A DNA stretch of 64,000 nucleotides, taken from assembly GCA_964491395.1 (NCBI GenBank), contig CAZBGI010000003.1, positions 57,891 to 121,890 on the forward strand, given 5' to 3'. A program made the position numbers and the translations under genes. The stretch is from SKVR01 sp964491395 (GTDB lineage: Bacteria; Bacteroidota; Bacteroidia; Bacteroidales; UBA7960). The notes below the pieces were generated by a model. It did not search any database. It saw nothing but the letters and a program-made list of their open reading frames with translations, and was not told the origin of the DNA. Positions 9,855 to 18,584 of this stretch are shown here, in pieces; the first letter of the stretch is position 1, and the number at the start of each line of letters is the position of its first letter.

Positions 9855-9876
9855 CAGCAGCTGTTTCAGCAGCTGT
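9853..9876. repeat. Two-copy 12-bp tandem repeat
   Basis: TTCAGCAGCTGT occurs twice in direct tandem (9853-9864 and 9865-9876). Each copy contains the palindrome CAGCTG. It lies immediately after the terminator T-run. No function is evident. Confidence 0.6.
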
Positions 9877-10385
9877 ATCAGTCATAAAAAAAATAAGCAA
9901 CCTGCCATCAATAGAAAAACTCTGATACCTCCCCATTCAGAGAGAAATAAGTATAGCGATTTTCACAATGTATCCGACAACACTTGAAAACTATTACTAT
10001 TTCTCCGACACGCCTTGGAAAAAACTATCCTTCAACTACCATCATCGTATCAACGCTGATTCATCATCTTTGCTTAATCCTTGGCAATGCCTCACTATTT
10101 CAGGCAGGTTGCTGTTTGTATATATCGAAAAAAAATACAGTCAAATCTTTAAAGAACAATTACAAATCAAATATAGTATTCCCTTAGAGTTTAATCAATT
10201 CGTTTATTCACTAAAATTTTTTTAAGGGTTTACCACAGTATTAGAAAGCTTATTTGGTGGCGAAAAAGTAGCATGTTTTATTTGTAAGTTTCAGGTAAAC
10301 AGGTGTTTGCATTTTTATAGTATCGACAAAAAAGGACAAATTTAAGAGAAATAAGGGGTAAAACTTGTTAAAAAAAATTAGGGCC

Positions 10386-11387
10386 TTAAGATATTTTTAT
10401 GACAATTTTTCCAAACTGCTCTTGATTTTCCATATGTTTGAAGGCAATTTCTGTATCTTCAAAAGGAAAAATTTTGTCTATCTCAGGTTGTATTTTATGT
10501 TTTTGAACAAACTCAACCATATTGGCGAAGTCTTCAGGGCTTCCCATGGTAGTTCCTAAAATAGAAGCCTGTTTGTAAAATATTTTTGCAGCGGTCATTT
10601 CCGGAATTTTGCCTGCTGTCCCTCCAAAGTTTACAATTCGGCCCCCGATTTTGAGAAGTGAAGGAAATCGCCCGAAGTTTTCTCCTGCCGCACTGTCCAC
10701 TATGAGCTCAAAACCTTCTGGGTTCTTTTCAAGCAGCATTTTGTCCCAATTTGCATCGGTATAGAGTACTCCATCTTCTGCCCCCAGCTGGGTGGCTTTC
10801 TTAATTTTCTTTTCTGAGCTGCTTGTCACCCATACTTTTGCTTTAGATGCCAGCGCAAATTTCAGCAAATACATCGAAACTCCACCGCCAATACCCGTGA
10901 TGAGTATTCTTTCTCTACCCTTGAGCCCGCCCCGGGTAAACAATGCCCGGTAGGCTGTAAGACCGGCAAGAGGTAGAGATGAGGCTTGCTCAAAGGTCAG
11001 GTTAGTGGGTTTGTCCCAAATATTCCCGGCAGGAACACAAATATATTCTGCAAATGTACCCTGATCGGGAAGTCCTAAAATCTTGAAGTTCTTTCCATGA
11101 AAATCAGGATTGTTACCCCAGTTAAGGGCTGGGTTGATTATCACTTCTTTGTTGATAAGATTAGGGTCTGCTCCTGAACCTGCTTCCTCAACAATACCTG
11201 CGCCATCCGATCCAATAATACAAGGAAAATTGCTCCCCTGATATATTCCTTTTTTTATCCAGTAGTCTCTCCTGTTCAGCGAACTGGCTATGAGTTTTAT
11301 TCTTACCTCTCCTTTTTCTGGCTTGGGTTTCTCCGTTTCCATTATTTTGGCCGGAGTTCCTGCACTTTCAAATACAATAGCTTTCAT
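10386..11387 (-). CDS. MDR-superfamily quinone oxidoreductase-like protein
   Basis: A 333-residue medium-chain dehydrogenase/reductase. The GroES-like N-terminal domain has RRDYWIKKG near residue 40 where zinc alcohol dehydrogenases have the catalytic Cys, so the catalytic zinc is absent, as in NADPH:quinone oxidoreductases. The nucleotide-binding motif is ITGIGGGV (near 164-171), and the C-terminus has the usual HMENQEQFGKIVIKI ending. It is predicted to be a cytoplasmic NAD(P)H-dependent reductase; the substrate is unknown. It is transcribed alone. Confidence 0.85.
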   Translation of the reverse strand: MKAIVFESAGTPAKIMETEKPKPEKGEVRIKLIASSLNRRDYWIKKGIYQGSNFPCIIGSDGAGIVEEAGSGADPNLINKEVIINPALNWGNNPDFHGKNFKILGLPDQGTFAEYICVPAGNIWDKPTNLTFEQASSLPLAGLTAYRALFTRGGLKGRERILITGIGGGVSMYLLKFALASKAKVWVTSSSEKKIKKATQLGAEDGVLYTDANWDKMLLEKNPEGFELIVDSAAGENFGRFPSLLKIGGRIVNFGGTAGKIPEMTAAKIFYKQASILGTTMGSPEDFANMVEFVQKHKIQPEIDKIFPFEDTEIAFKHMENQEQFGKIVIKIS

Positions 11388-11784
11388 AATATGGGGTTTA
11401 AATTAATGCATGTGTTTTTTGTTGCAATTTTCTTTAGTCTGATAATCCTTCGTTTTCAGTATAGTTTTGTGAAATTATATACGAAAGTTTTATTTAATAC
11501 ACGAAAAACCTTCAGTTGTCAAGATGATTGCAACAGGTTTTAGCCAATTGATGGATGGTTGTTTCAAATCAGTTGATTAAGTCCTGTTTCGATGTTATTT
11601 GACAGAGTAAAACTTGCAGATAAACTTAATTTTAATGGTAAAATATGCTTAATTCAAAGGATATTACATTTACTTTTACAGCAAAAGATAATTATAAACA
11701 GAACATTTTAAGTTTTATAATGTTTGATGATATTATCCTTTTCATATTCAAATGCAAATTATTTTTCACATAAAAATTGTAGAA
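11388..11784. other. Intergenic region between divergent genes
   Basis: About 400 AT-rich bases between the oxidoreductase (minus) and the DUF3078 protein (plus). It must contain both promoters. I see no gene, strong hairpin or clear TAnnTTTG element in it. Confidence 0.4.
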
Positions 11785-12687
11785 ATGAAAAATTTAACCG
11801 TGATAATTGTTGTTTTGTTTATTACCATGGGTAACTCTTTTGGTCAGGATACCATCACAGACGAAGGGAACTGGGAGTTTTCAGGTTTTTTCCAACAAAA
11901 TCTTAACCAGGTAAGTTTTACCAATTGGGCTGCCGGAGGAGAAAATTCCTTTTCCTCAACTTCCAACGCAAGAATAGACGCAAATTTTACGGAAGGGAAA
12001 ATCAGCTGGGAGAATTACCTGGACATGTCTTATGGGATTGTTAAACTTGAAAATTCTCCAACCCGAAAAAATACCGATAAAATTGATTTGTTTTCCAAAT
12101 TTGGTAGAAAAATCAATGAAAAGTTATTGTATTCAGCTATTTTCAACTTCCAGTCACAATTTGACAAGGGTTACAACCCTTCAGAACCCAACGAGGTCGT
12201 TTCCCGTTTTATGGCACCTGGCTACCTGACCATTGCCCTGGGGTTGGACTACAAACCTACTGATTATCTGTCCCTTTTATTTTCTCCTGCTACTGGTAAG
12301 TTCACTTTTGTAATGGATGATATGCTTGCTGCTCAAGGGGCATATGGGGTTAAAGAAGATGAAAACTTAAATTCAGAATTTGGTGCTTTGTTGCGCTTGG
12401 AGTTTGAGAAGGAAGTAATAACCAATGTAAATGTGAATTCAAGAATCATTCTTTTCAACAATTACACCGATTCCGATGTCAGCAACCGCAAGAATACTGA
12501 TGTGGATTGGGTGATGGGAATTAACATGCCTGTAAATAAATTTATAACCGCTACCGTAGGTTTTCATTTGTTATACGACCATGATGTTAAAATAGAGAGA
12601 GATACAACAGATAATGGAGAGCCGATCGTGGGGCCTGCAACACAGTTTAAACAGCAATTCGGGCTGGGAGTTGTTTATGATTTCTGA
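11785..12687 (+). CDS. DUF3078-family envelope protein
   Basis: A 300-residue exported protein. The ATG at 11785 is preferred over 11752 because it begins a clean signal peptide (MKNLTVIIVVLFITMGNSFGQ, cleaved after residue 20 or 21). The mature part has the hallmark phrases of DUF3078 (FTNWAAGGENSFS, then WENYLDMSYGIVK) and alternating beta-strand patterns ending in Phe, which suggests an outer-membrane-associated beta-rich protein. The function of the family is not known. A long bidirectional hairpin separates it from glnN. Confidence 0.85.
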   Translation: MKNLTVIIVVLFITMGNSFGQDTITDEGNWEFSGFFQQNLNQVSFTNWAAGGENSFSSTSNARIDANFTEGKISWENYLDMSYGIVKLENSPTRKNTDKIDLFSKFGRKINEKLLYSAIFNFQSQFDKGYNPSEPNEVVSRFMAPGYLTIALGLDYKPTDYLSLLFSPATGKFTFVMDDMLAAQGAYGVKEDENLNSEFGALLRLEFEKEVITNVNVNSRIILFNNYTDSDVSNRKNTDVDWVMGINMPVNKFITATVGFHLLYDHDVKIERDTTDNGEPIVGPATQFKQQFGLGVVYDF

Positions 12688-12753
12688 TGAGTATGATATG
12701 GTTTTAAAGGACATGGCCTGAGAAATATATGAGAAAGTGGCCATAGAAAGAAG

Positions 12754-12799
12754 GAAAAGGGTTGCTGAAGAAACCTGCAGGTTTTCAGCGACCCTTTTC
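12754..12799. terminator. Long bidirectional hairpin between convergent genes
   Basis: A 16-bp stem with one G-T wobble: 12754-12769 (GAAAAGGGTTGCTGAA) pairs with 12784-12799. The loop region itself contains the palindrome AACCTGCAGGTT. It lies midway between the ends of the DUF3078 gene (plus) and glnN (minus). Because the stem ends are A-rich and T-rich, it can act as a terminator in either direction. Confidence 0.7.
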
Positions 12800-12823
12800 T
12801 GTCGTCAATTTTATAAATGAAAC

Positions 12824-15013
12824 TTATTTGATAAACAGCATTTCCCTGTATTTGGGAAGTGTCCACATTTCGTCATCCACGAGAATTTCGAGTTTATCAA
12901 CATGGTAGCGAATTTGCTCTAAAAAAGGTTTTACTTCGTTACAGTAAAATCTCGATTTCAGATGAACCTCTTCGATGGCATTGGCTTGTTTCCTTTTCTC
13001 TATCATTTCCTTCACAAATTTGCGAATAGCTGAAATATGTTCAGAAATTTTTCCGATAATGTAAATTTGCAATTCAGCCTGTTGTTTAAACTGCTCATCG
13101 CTGAGTATCTCTTTGAGTCCTTTAACATTGTCAACCAGAAGCTTCTGATACCTGATTGCCGTTGGAATGATATGATTTCCGGCCATGTCGGCCATTACCC
13201 TGGACTCTATCTGGATCACTTTTGCGTAATTCTCATGTCTTATTTCCCATCGCGCTTCCAGTTCTTTTGCTGAAAATATCCGGGTCTCCGTAAAAAGTTT
13301 CAGGGTCTTTTCAGAAATGTATGCTTCAAGAGCTTCGGGAGTGTTTCTCAAATTCGACAAACCTCGCTTCTGCGCTTCTTTTACCCAATCTTCGCTATAG
13401 CCATTGCCTTCATATAAAATGGGTTTAGATTGTGTAATGTAAGTTCTGAGTAGTTTAAATATGGCCTCATCCTTTTCTTCTCCATTTTCCATGGCCTTGT
13501 CAAGCTCTTTTCTGAATTCTCTAAGCTGCTGCCCTATGGCCGTATTAAGGGCAATCATTGCCGGTCCGCAGTTGGCCGCAGAACCCACGGCTCTGAATTC
13601 AAACTTATTGCCGGTAAATGCCAGGGGAGAGGTTCGGTTTCTGTCGGTATTATCCAGAATTATCTGGGGTATTTTTCCAATATTGAGCTTCAATTCTGTT
13701 TTTTCTTCCGGTGTCATTTTTCTGTTTTTCACCATTTCCTCTAATTCATTGAGTACTTTGGTCAATTGAGATCCGATAAAAACTGAGATGATAGCAGGAG
13801 GAGCTTCATTGGCTCCAAGACGGTGATCATTCCCGGCAGAGGAGATAACGGCCCGAAACAAATCAGCATGCGTGTAGACGGCTTTTATGAAATTGACAAA
13901 AAAGGTTAGAAACAACAAATTCGTTTTGGGTGTATGACCGGGGCTAAGCAGGTTTTTGCCTGTGTTGGTGGCCAGTGACCAGTTGTTGTGCTTCCCACTG
14001 CCGTTTATTCCGGCAAAAGGTTTTTCGTGGAATAAGATCCTGAACTTGTGTTTACGGGCTATTTTTTCCATCACTACCATTACCAGTTGGTTGTGATCAA
14101 TGGCAATATTGGCTTCCTCATACACGGGGGCAAGCTCAAACTGGTTGGGTGCCACTTCATTATGCCGCGTTTTGACCGGAATGCCGAGTTTCCATGCTTC
14201 GTATTCAAATTCTTTCATAAATGCCATGGCCCTGGGAGCAATGGCACCAAAATAATGATCTTCCAGCTGTTGCCCTTTCGCAGGAGCGTGACCCAAAAGG
14301 GTTCGTCCGGTCATTACCAGATCCGGCCGGGCGTAATACAGGGCCTCGTCAACCAGAAAATATTCCTGCTCCCAGCCCAGTGTAGATATTACCTTGGTAA
14401 TACTTCGATCGAAAAGTTGACATACCTCCGTCGCTTCACGGTCAATAAAGGAAAGGGTCTTGAGCAAGGGAGTTTTAAAATCCAGGGCTTCCCCGGTATA
14501 GGCCACAAAAATGGTAGGGATGCAGAGGGTGTTTTCCATGATAAAAGCAGGGGAGGAGGGATCCCATGCAGAGTAGCCCCGTGCTTCAAAGGTATTGCGC
14601 AATCCACCGCTGGGAAAACTGCTGGCATCGGGCTCCTGCTGCACCAGCTTACTACCGTCGAATTGTTCGATGCTGCGATTGTCAGCTGAGGGACTGAAAA
14701 ATGCGTCGTGCTTTTCTGCCGTTGCACCATTGAGAGGTAAAAACCAATGTGTGTAGTGGGTTGCTCCCTTGCTGATGGACCATGCACGCATGGCCGAAGC
14801 TACCTGATCCGCTATTTTTTTGTCTATTTTTTCCGACTTCTCAATGTTTTCTGTAATACTGCGGTAAACATCATCCGGCAGGTATTCTCTCATCGCCCGA
14901 TCGTTAAATACATTAATGCCAAAATATTCTGATACTTTTGGTGGCAAATCGTTACTTTCTTCAGGCCGGTGAGAAAGAGCTTCGTTTAAAGCAGTGAATC
15001 TTCGGTTGGTCAT
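12824..15013 (-). CDS. glnN: Glutamine synthetase type III
   Basis: A 729-residue protein of the GSIII class, which makes glutamine from glutamate, ammonia and ATP in the cytoplasm. The length (GSI is about 450-470) and the N-terminal FGINVFNDRAMREYLP segment are diagnostic. The catalytic core includes RHNEVAPNQFELAP, HEKPFAGINGSGKHNNWS (glutamate and ammonia binding) and NRTSPLAFTGNKFEFRAVGS. The C-terminal part is the helical extension typical of the class. It is monocistronic, with a TACCTTTG promoter element just upstream on the minus strand. Confidence 0.97.
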   Translation of the reverse strand: MTNRRFTALNEALSHRPEESNDLPPKVSEYFGINVFNDRAMREYLPDDVYRSITENIEKSEKIDKKIADQVASAMRAWSISKGATHYTHWFLPLNGATAEKHDAFFSPSADNRSIEQFDGSKLVQQEPDASSFPSGGLRNTFEARGYSAWDPSSPAFIMENTLCIPTIFVAYTGEALDFKTPLLKTLSFIDREATEVCQLFDRSITKVISTLGWEQEYFLVDEALYYARPDLVMTGRTLLGHAPAKGQQLEDHYFGAIAPRAMAFMKEFEYEAWKLGIPVKTRHNEVAPNQFELAPVYEEANIAIDHNQLVMVVMEKIARKHKFRILFHEKPFAGINGSGKHNNWSLATNTGKNLLSPGHTPKTNLLFLTFFVNFIKAVYTHADLFRAVISSAGNDHRLGANEAPPAIISVFIGSQLTKVLNELEEMVKNRKMTPEEKTELKLNIGKIPQIILDNTDRNRTSPLAFTGNKFEFRAVGSAANCGPAMIALNTAIGQQLREFRKELDKAMENGEEKDEAIFKLLRTYITQSKPILYEGNGYSEDWVKEAQKRGLSNLRNTPEALEAYISEKTLKLFTETRIFSAKELEARWEIRHENYAKVIQIESRVMADMAGNHIIPTAIRYQKLLVDNVKGLKEILSDEQFKQQAELQIYIIGKISEHISAIRKFVKEMIEKRKQANAIEEVHLKSRFYCNEVKPFLEQIRYHVDKLEILVDDEMWTLPKYREMLFIK

Positions 15014-15448
15014 AGTGTATTAATTTTAGATAATAATCAAATATTTTTGCAAAGGTATGTAAAAATTGGGGGTATGTTGAAAAATAGTAAACAAATTAAC
15101 GAAATGATATGGAAAAATGAAGGGGGTGTATGGAAAAATGTGTGTTATATTGCAATAATAATATGATAGGGTAGATTAAGGCATATCTACATAAAGATGC
15201 AATTAACCAACACACTGCACTTTAAACCCGGCATTTTTAGTGAATTTACTGTACTGCTTTAGGGAAAGATTCAGTAGTATTTCTGATATTCGACCTTTTG
15301 CATTTGATTAATTTTGTAGTTTGATGGCATGATAAATCGAAACATGGATTTATTTAAGATTTAATTATGGGCAACATTTTATCATTTTTTGCGTAGAGTA
15401 ATATTATTATCGGTATACAAGAATTACTAAGCAACACAGACACAGATA
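15014..15448. other. Intergenic region upstream of glnN and the VWA gene
   Basis: A divergent AT-rich gap of about 435 bases. It contains a TACCTTTG -7 element for glnN (annotated separately) and a TAATTTTG sequence at 15309-15316 that could serve the VWA gene, although no matching -33 element is seen for the latter. No RNA gene or ORF is evident. Confidence 0.4.
15050..15057 (-). promoter_or_regulatory. Putative glnN promoter -7 element
   Basis: On the minus strand this reads TACCTTTG, an exact match to the Bacteroidota -7 consensus TAnnTTTG, 37 bases before the glnN start codon. A good TTTG is not found at the expected distance upstream, so only the -7 half is supported. Confidence 0.4.
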
Positions 15449-16837
15449 TTGAAAACAAATAGGATAATAACACTTTTATGTATAGGCTTGGCAATTTTGT
15501 CCAATGCAGTGATGGGACAGGGACAACAGACTGAAGAAAAAGAACCTCCCACCACCCGCATCCTGTTTATTTTCGATGCGTCCCAAAGTATGTTTGCCCG
15601 TTGGCAGAGTGATATGAGAATTAATATTGCCCGTGGGTTACTCATTGAATTGTTGGATAGTCTCGAGCACACCCCCCATACCCAACTAGCGCTTAGAGTA
15701 TACGGACATCAAAAACGTTTCCCTCCGCAGGATTGTGACGATTCCAAACTTGAAATACCTTTTTCTGATGATAATATTTTCAGCATCAAACAACGATTGC
15801 GAAGCATAACCCCCAGGGGAACAACTCCTATAGCCATGTCTCTGGAGAGAGCGCAGCATGATTTCCCTCCCTGCGACAACTGCCGGAATATTATCGTTTT
15901 GATAACGGATGGCATAGAAGAATGTGGGGGTGATCCCTGTGCGGTATCCCGCGAATTGCAAAAAAAAGGAATTGTTCTCAAACCTTTTATCATAGGTATT
16001 GGTCGCGATTTTAAAGAAGATTTTGAATGCGTTGGGCAATATTTTGATGCTACCAGCGAAACAGAATTCCGGCAAAGCCTCAACATTGTCATTTCCCAGG
16101 CTTTGGATAACACCACTGCCCAAATCAATTTGCTGGATGTTTATGGTCTTCCAACCGAAACCAATGTACCTGTGACTTTGCATGACCATGTTAGCGGAAG
16201 GATCATGGATAATTTTGTGCATACCTTTAATCATAGGGGGAAGCCGGATACACTTTACTATATGGATCCGTTAGTTACGTATGACGTAAAAGTTCATACA
16301 ACACCTCCTGTAATCATTGAGGATGTGAAGATTAATCCAGGCAACCATAATATTATCCCGGTAGATGCTCCACAAGGTAGTTTAACACTCCTGGTAGGAG
16401 GGACCACCCAGGTGGCTTATGAGGCCATTGTAAGAAAAGCCGGAGAAATGGAAACATTAACCACGCAGGCTTTTGGTTATACCGAAAAATACCTTGTGGG
16501 AGAATATGATCTTGAAGTACTCTCGTTGCCACGTATACATGTGAAAAATGTAGATATAAAGCAAAGCCACAACACAACTGTCGAGGTTCCTCAGCCTGGA
16601 ATCGCAATTATCAGGCTGCCTGCTCAGGGTTATGCGAAAGTATTGCATGAAGAAGGAAACAAGCTGGATGTGGTACATGTATTGCGCGAAAATGTACAGA
16701 GTGAAACCATCTATTTGCAACCCGGAAATTACAGGGTTGTTTACAGGCCGCGGTTTTCCACTCAAACCACCTTTTCCATAGAAAGAACCTTTAGAATTGA
16801 TTCCGGAGTTTCCACCCCGGTTAATCTGAATTTCTGA
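15449..16837 (+). CDS. Exported von Willebrand factor A domain protein
   Basis: A 462-residue secreted or periplasmic protein. The start is a TTG at 15449: an in-frame stop lies 21 bases upstream and the signal peptide begins right there (MKTNRIITLLCIGLAILSNAVMGQ). The VWA domain (about 35-215) keeps the metal-ion site: D43-x-S45-x-S47, a threonine in RGTTPIA and the aspartate in LITDGIEE, so it probably binds a divalent ion and a protein ligand. Several cysteines lie within this domain (QDCDD, PPCDNC, EECGGDPC). The C-terminal half is beta-rich and repetitive, with no family I can name. Its partner is unknown, and it precedes the ECF sigma gene. Confidence 0.82.
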   Translation: MKTNRIITLLCIGLAILSNAVMGQGQQTEEKEPPTTRILFIFDASQSMFARWQSDMRINIARGLLIELLDSLEHTPHTQLALRVYGHQKRFPPQDCDDSKLEIPFSDDNIFSIKQRLRSITPRGTTPIAMSLERAQHDFPPCDNCRNIIVLITDGIEECGGDPCAVSRELQKKGIVLKPFIIGIGRDFKEDFECVGQYFDATSETEFRQSLNIVISQALDNTTAQINLLDVYGLPTETNVPVTLHDHVSGRIMDNFVHTFNHRGKPDTLYYMDPLVTYDVKVHTTPPVIIEDVKINPGNHNIIPVDAPQGSLTLLVGGTTQVAYEAIVRKAGEMETLTTQAFGYTEKYLVGEYDLEVLSLPRIHVKNVDIKQSHNTTVEVPQPGIAIIRLPAQGYAKVLHEEGNKLDVVHVLRENVQSETIYLQPGNYRVVYRPRFSTQTTFSIERTFRIDSGVSTPVNLNF

Positions 16838-16998
16838 TAATTATTCTGCTGGTCTTTATTGGTTCGTCTTTTTAACAGACCGATACTTGCAGACACTTTT
16901 CCATAAAAGAGCAAAAGTTTTTATGCCTATTTGTCTGGTTTCATTAAACCTTTTCCGTTCAGGTTAGTCTCATCTACTGAAAAAACATTGCAGGTTAT

Positions 16999-17547
16999 AT
17001 GGTGCACTACTCCGATGAAAAATTACTGGAATGGGTTCAGGATTCTGATAATCCCGATTATGCTTTTAATTTAATCGTGCGCAAATACCAGGAGAAGTTA
17101 TACTGGCATGTAAGAAGACTTGTATTTGATCATGAAGATGCCAACGATGTAATTCAGGAAGTTTTTATCAAAGCATGGAAAGCACTGGAAAGCTTCAGGG
17201 GAGAATCAGGTTTATTTACCTGGTTATATCGTATAGCAACCAATGAGGCGCTTAGTTTTATTAAACGGAAAAAGAGAAGGTATTTCTTGCCCTGGCAGGA
17301 TGTAGAAAATACTATGGCTGAGAAACTGGAATCAGACCCTTATTTTAGTAGCAATGAAATACAGAGAAAGCTTCAAAAAGCCATTCTCCAACTTCCTGAA
17401 AAGCAGCGGGTAGTTTTTAATTTGAGGTATTACGATGAAATGAAATATGAAGATATGGCCCGGGTTTTGGATACTTCTGTGGGAGCATTAAAGGCTTCCT
17501 ATCATCATGCAGCAAAGAAAATTGAAGAATCTGTAAAAGACATTTAA
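16999..17547 (+). CDS. ECF-type RNA polymerase sigma factor
   Basis: A 182-residue sigma-70 family protein of the extracytoplasmic-function type. Region 2 is at about 20-95 (ANDVIQEVFIKAWKALESF, GLFTWLYRIATNEAL) and region 4 at about 125-178 (LPEKQRVVFNLRYYDEMKYEDMA, GALKASYHHAAKKI). Regions 1.1 and 3 are absent, as usual for this group. The next gene encodes a small membrane protein of the type commonly paired with such sigma factors in Bacteroidota, so this looks like an envelope-responsive regulator. Confidence 0.95.
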   Translation: MVHYSDEKLLEWVQDSDNPDYAFNLIVRKYQEKLYWHVRRLVFDHEDANDVIQEVFIKAWKALESFRGESGLFTWLYRIATNEALSFIKRKKRRYFLPWQDVENTMAEKLESDPYFSSNEIQRKLQKAILQLPEKQRVVFNLRYYDEMKYEDMARVLDTSVGALKASYHHAAKKIEESVKDI

Positions 17548-17590
17548 ACTATTGATGGGTTTTGGTGTCTAATACAATAATTGCTATACC

Positions 17591-18070
17591 ATGGAAAATA
17601 ATATAATAAAAAAGGAATTGCAGGAAATAGCCCCTGAACTGGGAAAATTAGAGAAAGAAAATCCTTTTTCTGTTCCCGTTGATTACTTTGAAAATTTGCC
17701 TTCCCAGGTTCAGGAAAGGATAGTGGTAAGCCGGAAAAAAAGTCTTTCACCCGGATTTTACAGCCTGCCCCGATTGGCATTTGCAGGCTTTACAGCTGTA
17801 ATGCTGCTGCTTGCCGGTTATTTGTTCCTGCTCAGAAATCCTTCTGAAACCACAAATGGCTTTGCCGATGAGATCTATATGTCTCCGCAGATGGAATGGT
17901 ATGCCGAATATCAGTCTGATGTATACTATGAAATTATTCTGGATGAATATGAAACCCATGAAATACCGGTGGAAGATAGTTTTGAGGAGGATCCGGTTAT
18001 GATGGATTACCTGATTGATTATGGTAATTTTTTTATGGATGCACCCTATGAAGACGATACAATTGATTAG
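17591..18070 (+). CDS. Probable anti-sigma-like membrane protein
   Basis: A 159-residue protein with one transmembrane segment at about residues 58-78. The cytoplasmic N-terminus carries the phrase ENPFSVPVDYFENLP, the NPF-VP-YFE motif that recurs in small proteins encoded after ECF sigma genes in Bacteroidota. The C-terminal part outside the membrane is very acidic and tyrosine-rich. The position 43 bases after the sigma gene supports an anti-sigma or accessory role. No zinc-binding HxxxCxxC motif is present, so it is not a ZAS-type anti-sigma. Confidence 0.7.
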   Translation: MENNIIKKELQEIAPELGKLEKENPFSVPVDYFENLPSQVQERIVVSRKKSLSPGFYSLPRLAFAGFTAVMLLLAGYLFLLRNPSETTNGFADEIYMSPQMEWYAEYQSDVYYEIILDEYETHEIPVEDSFEEDPVMMDYLIDYGNFFMDAPYEDDTID

Positions 18071-18097
18071 AAAAAACTCACAAAAGAATACATTGCT

Positions 18098-18568
18098 ATG
18101 AAAACATTACAATTCTCCCGTTTTACAGTTTTTATGACCTTGCTGTTTCTAATCCCTGCCATGAGTTATGCCCAACAGAGAATGGGACAACGACAGGATC
18201 GTTACAAGAAAATGGAAGCTCAAAGGATTGCTTTTATAACCCAGGAACTCTCTCTTACTCCTGAAGAAGCCAAGGTTTTTTGGCCTGTATACATTGAGTA
18301 CAACCAAAAGAGAAATCAAATGATGATTCGACATCGCGAAGAACGAAGAAGTACTGTCAATATTGACGATCTTTCAGAACAGGAATTGATAGAACTGGCT
18401 GACGCAGATATCCGAAACATGGAAGAAATGGTTGCTTTACGAAGGGAATATCATCAAAGATTTAAAGAAATCCTTCCTGTAAAAAAAGTAGTTCAACTCT
18501 ATGATGCAGAAAGAGATTTTAACCGGAGATTGTATCGGTCAGGAGCTCCCGGCAGAGGTCGGAATTAA
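18098..18568 (+). CDS. Spy/CpxP-like periplasmic protein
   Basis: A 156-residue exported, mostly helical protein with a signal peptide (cleavage after MSYAQ, about residue 26). It contains ELSLTPEEAKVFWPVYIEYNQKR, a pattern seen in Spy/CpxP-like sensors and chaperones and in their Bacteroidota relatives, followed by a long charged helix. It lies 27 bases after the anti-sigma-like gene, so sigma, anti-sigma-like and Spy-like proteins form one probable operon, perhaps with this protein as an envelope-stress effector or sensor (inference). Confidence 0.72.
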   Translation: MKTLQFSRFTVFMTLLFLIPAMSYAQQRMGQRQDRYKKMEAQRIAFITQELSLTPEEAKVFWPVYIEYNQKRNQMMIRHREERRSTVNIDDLSEQELIELADADIRNMEEMVALRREYHQRFKEILPVKKVVQLYDAERDFNRRLYRSGAPGRGRN

Positions 18569-18584
18569 TCTTCAGGTGAAACAG

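Larger units (their letters stand above)
9725..10385. other. Intergenic region with paired hairpins between convergent genes
   Basis: About 660 bases between the LuxR-type regulator (plus) and the MDR oxidoreductase (minus). It holds two hairpins and a short tandem repeat, annotated separately, at its left end. The remaining 500 bases (about 9880-10385) are AT-rich. The only ORF of note there, 85 codons at 9968-10225, has no recognisable features and is not called. Confidence 0.5.

Noticed and set aside
9968..10225. An 85-codon ORF in the gap after the LuxR-type regulator
   Set aside because: Low-complexity AT-rich composition, no recognisable motif, no convincing start context, and another ORF overlaps it in a different frame.
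14048..14689. A 213-codon ORF antisense to glnN
   Set aside because: It lies wholly inside a well-conserved gene on the other strand; its length reflects codon bias of glnN.
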